The position numbers and the translations under genes are program-made. Below the pieces are notes generated by a model, which was given only the letters and a program-made list of their open reading frames with translations, did not search any database and was not told the DNA's origin. 32,630 nt of DNA, from positions 1-32,630 of IMG/VR virus record IMGVR_UViG_3300044825_002579; one strand, 5' to 3'. The stretch comes from a virus. Positions 7,300 to 14,303 of the stretch are shown here, piece by piece; the stretch's first letter is position 1; each line of letters begins with the position of its first letter.

Positions 7300-8583
7300 T
7301 TAGACTAGAAGGTCGTCTGCTTCGACGGTTTCTGGTTGAAGGAACAGGTCTGACAGATCGGTGGTATCGGCTCTCACCCCTGTCTCATCGGCCGTCAGAC
7401 CTGTTCCGAATCTTTTATTCAAGAAGTCGATGTATTCCCCTTCTGCTTCCATAATTATACAGTCGATGCCCTCTGCACGAGCGGCAACGGCCGTAGTTCC
7501 ACTGCCCGCGAATGGATCAAGAACAACACCACCGGGCGGTGTGATGTGCCGTATCAGATGCCTCAGAAGTCCAACTGGCTTTACGGTTGGATGCTCTGAT
7601 CCACCGCGGTCGGTTTTGCTGGCTTTCGGGTGATACAGTAAAGAAGGGCAATCGTCAGAGGGGAAAGCGTTGAAGAACCGTGCGGTGGAATTTGAATAAA
7701 CACGCTCAGGTTGCCTGGTCAACCCTACATCATCCGCTGAGTTGTTCACTTTTTCAGCCACAAAGCTGCCACCACTTTGCGGAAACAAATCAATTACTTC
7801 TGACGACCCATCGTGAAACAGATTGGCTGGGTAGCGACCGTTCTCATCAACAACTTGAACAGTAGACGCATTCATCTTGGAAAGGCCCCAAGATTGCCCT
7901 GATGTATCTTTTTCTCGCCTTCCTCTGTTCATGCTTCGTAGTTGATTTGCATCACTGACCGAATCGAGTGGAACCCGACATCCGTCGATGTTCACGGCAC
8001 CTACACCATGTTTGATGATGTTCGCGATATAGGTCTTCTCAGAGATCGGTCGCTGTGCCAGGTAGATCGGTTCCAAAGCTGGCTTCTGGGATTGGGTTCC
8101 ATACTTCCAGCCTTCCCATTGCTCGATTAGCGCAGGATCAGCGCCAAGTTTCGTGAGGTCACGTTCAACATCCTTAGCCTTGGGAAATCCATTACCGTAG
8201 CACCAGCCGTGCATCGGGTGCATAATGAAGCCAGCCGTTTCCATGGCGACGGCTTGCCAATGGCCGGTTCTTGCCCCGCTGAACGCAAAGCAGAAGCCAC
8301 CAGGAAGCAGAATATCGTGGATCAAGCGCCAGAAATCAGGGTCGCGCTCGATGCCGGTGCCATCCCAGGTGTGGCCCATAAAACCGGCAGAAAGACGTGA
8401 GAATGAACCATCGTTCCCTTCTGTCTTAGCGGCAGCAGCGCCCTTTTTACCGAAGCGCTTCTCGATACTGGTCAGTCCGTAAGGCGGGTCGCAGACCACC
8501 GAATGAACGCGGACACCCTGGTCGATCAGCTTCTTGAGGCTGATGCGGTTGTCACCGGGATATAGGGTCACTGCTGATTGCAC
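7300..8583 (-). CDS. DNA methyltransferase, DPPY type
   Basis: 427 residues, GTG start with AAGGA six bases upstream. The catalytic motif DPPY is at residues 32-35 and the SAM-binding motif DPFAGSG at ~356-362, preceded by PTVKPVGLLRHLIR. DPPY before FAGSG is the beta-class order of N6-adenine (or N4-cytosine) methyltransferases. No restriction endonuclease is nearby, so it is likely an orphan enzyme that protects or marks phage DNA. The last 25 residues carry two acidic-hydrophobic patches, TDLSDLF and the terminal DDLLV. Both recur at the ends of other proteins in this operon (see findings). Confidence 0.88.
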   Translation of the reverse strand: MQSAVTLYPGDNRISLKKLIDQGVRVHSVVCDPPYGLTSIEKRFGKKGAAAAKTEGNDGSFSRLSAGFMGHTWDGTGIERDPDFWRLIHDILLPGGFCFAFSGARTGHWQAVAMETAGFIMHPMHGWCYGNGFPKAKDVERDLTKLGADPALIEQWEGWKYGTQSQKPALEPIYLAQRPISEKTYIANIIKHGVGAVNIDGCRVPLDSVSDANQLRSMNRGRREKDTSGQSWGLSKMNASTVQVVDENGRYPANLFHDGSSEVIDLFPQSGGSFVAEKVNNSADDVGLTRQPERVYSNSTARFFNAFPSDDCPSLLYHPKASKTDRGGSEHPTVKPVGLLRHLIRHITPPGGVVLDPFAGSGTTAVAARAEGIDCIIMEAEGEYIDFLNKRFGTGLTADETGVRADTTDLSDLFLQPETVEADDLLV

Positions 8584-8594
8584 GGCGAATCCTT

Positions 8595-8607
8595 CACTCT
8601 AAACGTG
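8595..8607. promoter_or_regulatory. Operator copy before the methyltransferase gene
   Basis: CACTCTAAACGTG matches the palindrome outline CAC-N7-GTG, with a weaker core than most copies. It lies in the 78-base gap between thyX and the methyltransferase, just upstream of the AAGGA ribosome site. No convincing -35 is seen on the leftward strand, so it may stop or repress read-through rather than cover a promoter. Confidence 0.45.
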
Positions 8608-8661
8608 TTTTTACCGGTTGCCGTGCATCTTGGCAAGAAGTTATGCACAAGTCTGGGTTTC

Positions 8662-9615
8662 CTACGGCATCAAACCGATCTTCCGGAAGAACTCCATGGT
8701 CTCACGCTCAGACATCCCTTCTGGCTCAGGCCACCCGTCACTTTCACGATCGGGCTTCCAAGAAGAGAAATAGACTTTCAGTGCCTCGATCTCCATTCGG
8801 GAGAATGTGGCAGCATGAAGCCGGTAGTCCTCGAACGCTCGATAGGCAAACGGCACCCATGTTCGCACGATGTCACAGATCGTATCGGCATAGGTTCTGA
8901 TTTCGAACTGAGCATGGCTGTCAGCACGAAGACGCAGGAAATGGAACAGGTTGTGAAGGTCCGTCTTCCAGTACCACTGCGTGTAAATGTTGGTCGGCAG
9001 ATTCATTCGAGCGAGTTCCCGAGCCAGGCCAAGCTTTCCGGCTTCTTGGTCTTCCCGCATCAGTTCTTCATACGTCGCATAGGATCGAGCGGCATCGCTC
9101 CGAAGCATATCAAGAACAAGCTGCGCCTCTTCACCGGCCAGTACGGTCCCCCTGCCCTGGTTGTTAATCTGTGATTGTGCTGCAAGGTCTTCTTCGGCCG
9201 GGATGTAGAATTCGTTGTCCAAGATCGAGTAGCGGGCCGAGAGTTCATTCACGTTTGCGGTGCGGTGCCGAATCCACTGTCGAGCGACGAACACCGGCAG
9301 TTTGACGTGAAGCTTGATCTCGCACATTTCGAAGGGCGTGGAATGCCAATGGCGCATCAGGTAGCGGATCAACCCTTCATCCTGAGACACGCTCTTGGTG
9401 CCGTTCCCATAGCTAACACGAGCAGCTTGAAGGATCGCGGCATCATCGCCCATGTAGTCGATCACCCGAACAAACCCATGATCGAGCAAGGGGACGGCAT
9501 GGCCGAGGATGTTGTCGAGCGCTTCGACTTTGGTTCGAGTCAGGCGGTATTCGTCGGTAGCCATTGTTTTCCGAGTGGTCGGATAGAACGGGTCTGGATT
9601 GCTGATGTTACGCAT
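8662..9615 (-). CDS. thyX: Flavin-dependent thymidylate synthase ThyX
   Basis: 317 residues from ATG 9615 (AAGGA upstream); a longer in-frame opening overlaps the previous gene. The ThyX signature RHR-X7-S is present at residues 116-126 (RHRTANVNELSARY), with Asn at the position that is commonly Ser after RHRTA. Other family features are STPFEMCEIKLHVKLPVFVARQW before it and NLFHFLRLRADSHAQFEIR after it. It makes dTMP from dUMP using FAD, methylene-tetrahydrofolate and NADPH. It supplies thymidine for phage replication and fits the other nucleotide-pool genes of this operon. Confidence 0.95.
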   Translation of the reverse strand: MRNISNPDPFYPTTRKTMATDEYRLTRTKVEALDNILGHAVPLLDHGFVRVIDYMGDDAAILQAARVSYGNGTKSVSQDEGLIRYLMRHWHSTPFEMCEIKLHVKLPVFVARQWIRHRTANVNELSARYSILDNEFYIPAEEDLAAQSQINNQGRGTVLAGEEAQLVLDMLRSDAARSYATYEELMREDQEAGKLGLARELARMNLPTNIYTQWYWKTDLHNLFHFLRLRADSHAQFEIRTYADTICDIVRTWVPFAYRAFEDYRLHAATFSRMEIEALKVYFSSWKPDRESDGWPEPEGMSERETMEFFRKIGLMP

Positions 9616-9625
9616 GGCGGTGTCC

Positions 9626-9865
9626 TTATACAAAGAGGTCTGAGAGATCAGTGGATGAAGCCTTGGGCGCTGCCTTGGCCTTCGGAGCGGGACGCGGAGC
9701 CATATGCTCGGCCTTGAATTTCTCTTGGGCGCTGTCGATCGCCTCAGCGAGATCAACTGACAAGATACCGACAGACCACTTGGCATTGCGGCGGGCTTCG
9801 ACGCGCCAGAAACCGGCGCTCGGGACGCAGATCAACCTAAGCTGCCCTGGCGGTGGAAGGGTCAT
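9626..9865 (-). CDS. Unknown 79-residue protein with LFV C-terminal tag
   Basis: 79 residues from ATG 9865, which overlaps the upstream stop (ATGA); an ATG at 9877 is also in frame. The N-terminal half looks like a small beta domain (LRLICVPSAGFWRVEARRNA). It is followed by a helix, a Pro/Ala/Lys-rich linker (PRPAPKAKAAPKA) and the terminal STDLSDLFV. The linker-plus-tag design suggests the last eight residues are meant to reach a partner. TDLSDLF is repeated in the methyltransferase C terminus. Confidence 0.65.
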   Translation of the reverse strand: MTLPPPGQLRLICVPSAGFWRVEARRNAKWSVGILSVDLAEAIDSAQEKFKAEHMAPRPAPKAKAAPKASSTDLSDLFV

Positions 9866-10251
9866 TTGTTGACCCATCTACGGATCATCGAGACGGCGTT
9901 CTGGAAGCGATCTGTCTTCGCCTTGAGAGCCTGCTTGACGAGATCGTCGATGTCCTTCCCGCGGGCATCCCACTCAGCCTTGCACATGCCAAGCACGTTC
10001 AGCGCGAATTCCTGCGACGGGAAGACCCCAAGCACCTGGTCAAACTCAACCCGGTCAATGCTCCATCCGTTGCTCTCCAAGACCACCGATTTCCGGACGG
10101 ACTTTGCCCTGACGACGCGCCACCGGATCGAGCGGCTATAATCATGGTCACAAGCGCTGTTCCAGCCGACTGCCATTGAACCATCGCCGACGATGAGCCA
10201 GTCACCGGGCTTGATGTCAGCGGCCGTATAGAAGCCTTTGAAGTCGGTCAT
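9862..10251 (-). CDS. Unknown 129-residue protein
   Basis: 129 residues from ATG 10251, in an ATGA overlap with the gene before it. Not recognised. The first half is beta-rich (IKPGDWLIVGDGSMAVGWN, RWRVVRAKSVRKSVVLES) and may be a small barrel. The C-terminal half is helical and charged (CKAEWDARGKDIDDLVKQ). It ends in an ATGA overlap with the 79-residue tagged protein, so the two are translated together. Confidence 0.65.
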   Translation of the reverse strand: MTDFKGFYTAADIKPGDWLIVGDGSMAVGWNSACDHDYSRSIRWRVVRAKSVRKSVVLESNGWSIDRVEFDQVLGVFPSQEFALNVLGMCKAEWDARGKDIDDLVKQALKAKTDRFQNAVSMIRRWVNK

Positions 10252-10415
10252 TCTTCTATCCTCGCTCGGTTCAAGCGTCGACGTTCGAGCCGTCGCGAAA
10301 GCAGCTTGTTCGCAGCACATTTGGTCCACCCGGCCAGCGGACGACGCGACCAGAGTTCGTAGAAGTGGCCGTGTTTCTCAGCACTCTTTTTCGGATCACG
10401 AGTCCAAGGTCTCAT
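10248..10415 (-). CDS. Small basic protein
   Basis: 55 residues; ATG overlaps the stop of the 74-residue gene (GTATGA) and the stop overlaps the next ATG. The sequence is strongly basic, with an Arg-rich end (LLSRRLERRRLNRARIEE) and aromatic residues near the start (GHFYELWSRRPLAGW). It could bind nucleic acid; that is only suggested by charge. Overlaps on both sides support it as a real gene. Confidence 0.6.
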   Translation of the reverse strand: MRPWTRDPKKSAEKHGHFYELWSRRPLAGWTKCAANKLLSRRLERRRLNRARIEE

Positions 10416-10636
10416 ACCAGCAACTCCGTCAGATCGACGACCGAGACGACCGGCGAATAGGCGAAGTGTTCACCAATGGCCGAGACGATCGAGGGATGCC
10501 GCTTCTGGGCACAGATGAAGCCCTCATCAAGGTTACGTCGAATATGAGCCTGGAACTCGCCGTTGTTAAACTGGATGTTGCAGGCGATGATTCCATTGGC
10601 GCGCATCGCAGCTTCGAGGTCTTCGAGACGAGTCAT
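10412..10636 (-). CDS. Unknown 74-residue protein with LLV C-terminal tag
   Basis: 74 residues starting in an ATGA overlap with the upstream gene. Predicted helix-strand-helix (RLEDLEAAMRANGIIACNIQFN). It ends VVSVVDLTELLV, one of the seven LLV/LFV C termini of this operon; TTG CTG GTA encodes the last three residues, and the GTA overlaps the next ATG. No family recognised. Confidence 0.62.
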   Translation of the reverse strand: MTRLEDLEAAMRANGIIACNIQFNNGEFQAHIRRNLDEGFICAQKRHPSIVSAIGEHFAYSPVVSVVDLTELLV

Positions 10637-10962
10637 GCAGCAACCTCAAGCTTACAGCGCATCCAGTGATTTTTAAGGCTGTTCCACGCATCACGAGACA
10701 TCGGGATCACGTCGATCCAGTCGCCGTCCGCATTCATAACATCAGCCCACCAGTCGCCGCCGTATTCATTGATCGACTGACCAAACTTGCCGATGTGGCC
10801 GCAGATTTTTGCGCGCCGAAGAACTGTGATGACAGACGAATATCCTTTGGTAAAGATCACCGGCTCGCACAGGTCCAGCCGTTCGCCGTCCTTGGTCTTG
10901 CGGATGACGCAAAGCCGCAGCCCGCGCGCCTCGATCGGGATACCAAATTCATTCTCATTCAT
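10633..10962 (-). CDS. Unknown 109-residue protein
   Basis: 109 residues, ATGA overlaps at both ends. Beta-rich with many aromatic residues (SINEYGGDWWADVMNADGDWIDVIPM), suggesting a compact domain. No catalytic motif is evident. It lies between the macro-like gene and the 74-residue tagged gene. Confidence 0.6.
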   Translation of the reverse strand: MNENEFGIPIEARGLRLCVIRKTKDGERLDLCEPVIFTKGYSSVITVLRRAKICGHIGKFGQSINEYGGDWWADVMNADGDWIDVIPMSRDAWNSLKNHWMRCKLEVAA

Positions 10963-11327
10963 TTCTTCGCTTCCTCAAGGATGCGCCATTCGACCGAGTA
11001 GGTGACGTTCTCAGGCAGACCGGCTTTGATGAACAGCGGTTTGATCTGGTCGACCGTGTAGCCCGCCAGACCGCAGCCGATGGGTGTCAGCAGGAACTTC
11101 ATCCGGGGATTGTCCCGAGCGAACTGAACGAAGGTATTGATGTGCGCCTCGATCACCCAGAGAGGCAACACTTCGAGTTCGAAGCCCTTGGTCGGGATTG
11201 CATACGAGCGGCCGGTCAAGCCCTGACCGATGCCGCGCTTTGCCCCATAGACGCGCTTGGCATAGAGCGCCGCACCTTTACCGTGCCGCCCAGCCAGGTT
11301 CGAACCGAAGACGAAGATGTCGCTCAT
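10959..11327 (-). CDS. Macro-domain-like protein (A1S_2505-type)
   Basis: 122 residues from ATG 11327, overlapping the upstream stop; a longer opening to 11363 lacks support. The sequence FVFGSNLAGRHGKGAALYA, then GLTGRSYAIPTKG and LTPIGCGLAGY, matches the phage-related A1S_2505 group I remember, which has the glycine-rich loops of macro domains. Macro domains bind or hydrolyse ADP-ribose and its conjugates. Phage versions could counter NAD or ADP-ribose based defence, but no activity can be claimed from sequence alone. Confidence 0.72.
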   Translation of the reverse strand: MSDIFVFGSNLAGRHGKGAALYAKRVYGAKRGIGQGLTGRSYAIPTKGFELEVLPLWVIEAHINTFVQFARDNPRMKFLLTPIGCGLAGYTVDQIKPLFIKAGLPENVTYSVEWRILEEAKK

Positions 11328-11689
11328 ACCAGCAACTCCATGTGCTTCGCCCGAATGCGCCACAGTTCCTTCACCTGGCAGACCGAGTTCAGGCTTCCGA
11401 ACTTGTCGCTCAGACCGGTCGACTCCAGCAGTATCGGGATCAGGTGCGAGTTCTCGTCGATGTATTGATCCCAGAGGCGCGCATACAGGGCTTCAACCTC
11501 TTCCCGGTTGACCGCGGGAACCCCCTTTGCCCGACGCCACTCGTGGCCGGTGGAGCCGTCAGGCAGCACCTTGGCAGCTTGATACTGCTCTTCAATGCTG
11601 CGGCCGTTCACCTTGGCGCAGAACGCCGAGAAGCGCTTGTCACCGTGCGTCGAGCATTCGCGGAAAGGGGCTACACCGACGCGGATCAT
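11324..11689 (-). CDS. Unknown 121-residue protein with LLV C-terminal tag
   Basis: 121 residues; ATG overlaps the upstream TGA. The pattern FSAFCAKVNGRSIEEQYQ, then WRRAKG, ARLWDQYIDENSHLIPILL and LSDKFG, is one I have seen in phage and bacterial proteins encoded near macro-like genes, without a known function. Mostly helical. It ends AKHMELLV, with GTA TGA overlapping the start of the macro-like gene, so the pair is translationally coupled. Confidence 0.65.
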   Translation of the reverse strand: MIRVGVAPFRECSTHGDKRFSAFCAKVNGRSIEEQYQAAKVLPDGSTGHEWRRAKGVPAVNREEVEALYARLWDQYIDENSHLIPILLESTGLSDKFGSLNSVCQVKELWRIRAKHMELLV

Positions 11690-11856
11690 TGCAGTCCGAC
11701 CTTCGGGATCAGTCCATCCTTGGATGGCATCAACCTACGCCGCATGAGCATGGACGCGGAGTAGTTCGCCTGAACATGGGGTGGCATGGCTGCGATGACT
11801 TCCTCGTCAGTCTGCTTCTCATACTTGTGGTCAGGATTGGTCGGTTTATCGGTCAT
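11686..11856 (-). CDS. Small unknown protein, 56 residues
   Basis: 56 residues linked by ATGA overlaps on both sides. N-terminal half is acidic and helical (KYEKQTDEEVIAAMPPH); the C-terminal half is basic (LMRRRLMPSKDG). No family recognised. It lies between two LLV-tagged proteins and is itself untagged. Confidence 0.6.
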   Translation of the reverse strand: MTDKPTNPDHKYEKQTDEEVIAAMPPHVQANYSASMLMRRRLMPSKDGLIPKVGLQ

Positions 11857-12227
11857 ACGAGCAGCCCCTCATCCTCATCAGCGGCGGCAACAGGCTTCCC
11901 GCCCACCGGCACAACCTTCACCCCAAGACAGCGTTCCAGGGCCTCGTGCAGCGTGTCGCAGGGGCCTGAGCGCACCCAGTCGTAGTAGAACTTGTTCAGC
12001 CTGATCCCGCATTCCCAGGTGCCTTCTTCGGCTTCTAGGCGATCGTTCATCTTCGCCTTGGAGTTGGGCGACCGGATGTAAATCCGATACATGCCAAACT
12101 CTTCCATCAACTTCGCCAGATCGTCGATCGAGGCTATCTCCATGCCCTGAAAGGGCTTGAAGCTATCCAAGGTCACATGGTCGATCGGCTTTTGTGCTGA
12201 TTGAACCCGCTTGGCTGCTCTCCCCAT
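11853..12227 (-). CDS. Unknown 124-residue protein with LLV C-terminal tag
   Basis: 124 residues from ATG 12227. The start has only a weak ribosome site and lies 13 bases after the previous stop. A basic N terminus (MGRAAKRVQ) is followed by a mixed domain (EEFGMYRIYIRSPNSKAKMN, TWECGIRLNKFYYDW). A flexible Gly/Ala/acidic linker then leads to the terminal DEDEGLLV. The domain is not recognised. Confidence 0.65.
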   Translation of the reverse strand: MGRAAKRVQSAQKPIDHVTLDSFKPFQGMEIASIDDLAKLMEEFGMYRIYIRSPNSKAKMNDRLEAEEGTWECGIRLNKFYYDWVRSGPCDTLHEALERCLGVKVVPVGGKPVAAADEDEGLLV

Positions 12228-12239
12228 TGCAGCATCCGA

Positions 12240-12626
12240 TCAGACGAAGAGATCGTCGAAGCTGGTTCCGACAAACGCGCTCATGGGCTTATCTTCACCC
12301 AGAAGATCATGGTCAGCGTCTTCCATGATGTCGAGCAGCGGACCTGGATGACCGCCACCCATCTGAGCCGAAGCCAACGCTGGGCTGAACCCACTATCTC
12401 TCTGCGCGACAACACCGCCGTCAGGACGAAGGATGCCGCTCGCCTCGTCGAAGATCAGATCGGTCTCTACGGCCTTACCACCTGGATAGGCAGCGTCGAG
12501 TTGTTCAAGCAGAACCGCTTTTTGGAGCGCCAGGCTCATCATCGGCCCATCTGACCAGAGTCGCGTCTCAATAACCGGGTTGCCTTTGGTGGCGCGGATC
12601 GCAGCTTTCAGGGTGCCGAGTTTCAT
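12240..12626 (-). CDS. Unknown 128-residue protein with LFV C-terminal tag
   Basis: 128 residues, ATG overlapping the stop of the 53-residue gene. Folded N-terminal part with alternating strands and helices (KLGTLKAAIRATKGNPVIE, LQKAVLLEQLDAAYPGG). A long Gly/Pro-rich, probably disordered segment follows (QMGGGHPGPLLDIMEDA) and ends SAFVGTSFDDLFV. The disordered tail before the tag resembles the linker in the 79-residue tagged protein. Confidence 0.65.
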   Translation of the reverse strand: MKLGTLKAAIRATKGNPVIETRLWSDGPMMSLALQKAVLLEQLDAAYPGGKAVETDLIFDEASGILRPDGGVVAQRDSGFSPALASAQMGGGHPGPLLDIMEDADHDLLGEDKPMSAFVGTSFDDLFV

Positions 12627-12784
12627 TCTTCGTCCTCAAGGTTCATGATCGAAGCGAACCCATCGTTCCACGAAAAATGGTCGGCTTCTTCGGTTTGCAG
12701 ATCGTAGGGGTTGGCGCTCTCAGGCTTTCCAGCGATCGCGGCGTCAGCACCCTCTTCATAGGGATCGGTGTCCAGGGTTCTCAT
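12623..12784 (-). CDS. Small acidic protein, 53 residues
   Basis: 53 residues. The ATG overlaps the stop of the GapR-like gene (GTATGA) and its TGA overlaps the next ATG. Very acidic (DTDPYEEGADAA, TEEADHFSW, ending NLEDEE), with no basic cluster. The run of aromatic and acidic residues suggests an interaction peptide or DNA mimic, but nothing specific can be assigned. Confidence 0.6.
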   Translation of the reverse strand: MRTLDTDPYEEGADAAIAGKPESANPYDLQTEEADHFSWNDGFASIMNLEDEE

Positions 12785-13047
12785 ACGAGCAACGCATTCT
12801 CGTAGAGTTCGAGGACAGCTTCTTCCTCAGCGATATCATCCGGCTTGCGCTTCCGGCGCTTGAGGACCAGGCGCATAACCTTGGTGTCGTAGCCCCGACC
12901 CTTGGCCTCAGCCATCAGTTCCTTTTTCTGTTCAGCAACGTCCTTCGCTTCGCTGTCCAGTTGCTCGAAGCGTTCGACGAACTGACGCAGTTCATCCGCT
13001 GTGACGGCATAAGGATCGTCGCCGCTGTTGTGACCTTTTCCAGCCAT
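12781..13047 (-). CDS. GapR-like nucleoid protein (DUF2312)
   Basis: 88 residues. The pattern ADELRQFVERFEQLDSEAKD, then KKELMAEAKGRGYDTKVMR and VLKRRKRKPDDIAEEEAVLE, matches the GapR/DUF2312 family, a small coiled-coil protein common in Alphaproteobacteria that binds overtwisted DNA ahead of polymerases. A phage copy could help replication or transcription of phage DNA, or compete with host GapR. The C terminus ENALLV differs from the ALG-type ends I recall and matches the tag of six other proteins in this operon. Upstream lies an operator at 13072-13084. Confidence 0.85.
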   Translation of the reverse strand: MAGKGHNSGDDPYAVTADELRQFVERFEQLDSEAKDVAEQKKELMAEAKGRGYDTKVMRLVLKRRKRKPDDIAEEEAVLELYENALLV

Positions 13048-13071
13048 GATTCCCTCTTTCGTATTTCAATG

Positions 13072-13084
13072 CACGTTAGACGTG
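13072..13084. promoter_or_regulatory. Operator copy inside the leftward operon
   Basis: CACGTTAGACGTG, a clean copy of the repeated palindrome. It overlaps the last codons of the 77-residue gene and lies 25 bases upstream of the GapR-like gene. The leftward strand also has TATAAT directly upstream of it, but no matching -35, so the site may roadblock transcription or control a weak internal promoter. Confidence 0.6.
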
Positions 13085-13309
13085 ATTATAGCCGAGGTCA
13101 ATATCGTTCTTTACGAAAGCGCTGAAATCCACTTCCTGAACCGGTTCATCTTCGGTGAAGCGCCAGCGGCTCGCGATGCAGTGTCGTCGCACCTTGGAGA
13201 TCGGAACACCCGTGGCCGTCGAGACTTCCCCGTAGGTGCATTCGAAGCTGTTGATCTGCCCCATCCGCCAGATTGCGAAATGCTCGGCTTGTTCGCTCAA
13301 GGTCTTCAT
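13076..13309 (-). CDS. Unknown 77-residue protein, possible HTH
   Basis: 77 residues, ATGA overlap with the SLOG-family gene. Residues 24-50 (TYGEVSTATGVPISKVRRHC) read as a helix-turn-helix with the second helix KVRRHC, so it may bind DNA. The acidic C-terminal third (EDEPVQEVDFSAFVKND) is separate. The stop codon region holds an operator palindrome. Confidence 0.6.
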   Translation of the reverse strand: MKTLSEQAEHFAIWRMGQINSFECTYGEVSTATGVPISKVRRHCIASRWRFTEDEPVQEVDFSAFVKNDIDLGYNHV

Positions 13310-13728
13310 ATCTTCCCCTCATAGGTCGGTATTGTTTTCATGATCTCAGCAGCCCGGCCGATCGTACACGGCTGCGTCACTGATTGCTCGTGCGTGATAA
13401 CTCGGACGCCCGCGGTCCTGCTGATCCCCACCATGTGCGCGGTGCCAGTGTCACCTGGAAAGGCTACAACCAGGTCGGGTTTGAATTCCTTGAGCATCTT
13501 CCGGTTGCGCCGTGGACCAGCGCTCAAGCCGTGGTTCTGCCAGTCTGCTGCGGTCGACGTGACTGGGATGCCTCGGGCCTCAGCCCACTTGCCTGCTAAG
13601 CGATCAGCACCCTTGGCCGCTCCGTGATGCAGAGCCGTGAAGCCGTAGAGCCGGTGGATAAGATCGAGCGTCGAGAAAACTGCATCCTCGCTATAAAAAT
13701 CGCGACCGCCGCAAACCAGGACTTTCAC
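13306..13728 (-). CDS. SLOG-family protein (DUF2493, YspA-like)
   Basis: 140 residues from GTG 13728, overlapping the upstream TGA (GTGA). The first residues KVLVCGGRDF and the later HHGAAKGADRLAGKWA, GPRRNRKML and VVAFPGDTGTAH are signatures of the DUF2493/YspA group of the SLOG superfamily. These are Rossmann-like proteins that bind nucleotides or nucleotide-derived ligands. Such genes are frequent in phages and near nucleotide-signal systems; the ligand here is unknown. It fits with the pyrophosphohydrolases of the same operon. Confidence 0.82.
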   Translation of the reverse strand: MKVLVCGGRDFYSEDAVFSTLDLIHRLYGFTALHHGAAKGADRLAGKWAEARGIPVTSTAADWQNHGLSAGPRRNRKMLKEFKPDLVVAFPGDTGTAHMVGISRTAGVRVITHEQSVTQPCTIGRAAEIMKTIPTYEGKI

Positions 13729-14303
13729 GCTAACACCAAACCTGAACCATGGCATCTGTCGCAAGAGTCGCCACCTAGTTGAAAACTCCAACGACCTTTA
13801 CCGTCGCAATCAGGGCAGCTTTTGTACATCCCTTCGGCTGTATGCAATTCGGCAGTATGTAAAACCCCATTGTCGATCTGGGTCATCGCAGCCTTTGGCT
13901 CGGGATACTTGTCGAGCATCTGGTTGACGACCGTTTGGAGATTCCCACGGACGGCATCGAGATTTCCCCGAGGCGGGCGATCGTCGACAAGCATGTTCTG
14001 GATCATGGCATCCCGCACGACGACCAGGCTGGCGATCGCCTTGGTGATGTGGGAGAGACCGGAGTCGGCGTCGATGTCCTCACCTTCCCACCATTGGCCG
14101 ATGTGCCCGATCGCGGCATCAACGTAGACCGATCCCCGTACACCGGACACCCGGTAGTTGTGGCGACCGTATTTCAGAGCGCCTTCCAGTAGGGCCGCGC
14201 CGATCTCCCAGAGAACCGTGATCGGCACGGTGCTGAGGTAGCGCCACTTGCGAATGCCTACAGCGTCTTTTGGATTTGATTCTTTAACTGCAATGGTATT
14301 CAC
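13725..14303 (-). CDS. dATP/dGTP pyrophosphohydrolase-like (DUF5664/MazZ-type) with DnaJ-type zinc motif
   Basis: 192 residues from GTG 14303, with GGAAGG seven bases upstream; it overlaps the HNH gene end by 20 bases. Residues 10-100 (NPKDAVGIRKW, ALKYGRHNYR, HIGQWWEGEDIDADSG, HITKAIASLVVVRD) match the DUF5664 family, which includes MazZ, a (d)ATP/dGTP pyrophosphohydrolase. In 2-aminoadenine phages MazZ works with PurZ; no PurZ gene is visible here. The C-terminal 30 residues carry two DnaJ-like zinc motifs, CPDCDGKG and CDRCHGSG, an unusual fusion. Role: trimming of purine dNTPs, inferred. Confidence 0.8.
   Translation of the reverse strand: MNTIAVKESNPKDAVGIRKWRYLSTVPITVLWEIGAALLEGALKYGRHNYRVSGVRGSVYVDAAIGHIGQWWEGEDIDADSGLSHITKAIASLVVVRDAMIQNMLVDDRPPRGNLDAVRGNLQTVVNQMLDKYPEPKAAMTQIDNGVLHTAELHTAEGMYKSCPDCDGKGRWSFQLGGDSCDRCHGSGLVLA

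Noticed and set aside
8578-9717. Rightward open frames opposite thyX and the methyltransferase
   Set aside because: Shadows of strongly supported leftward genes with recognisable catalytic motifs.
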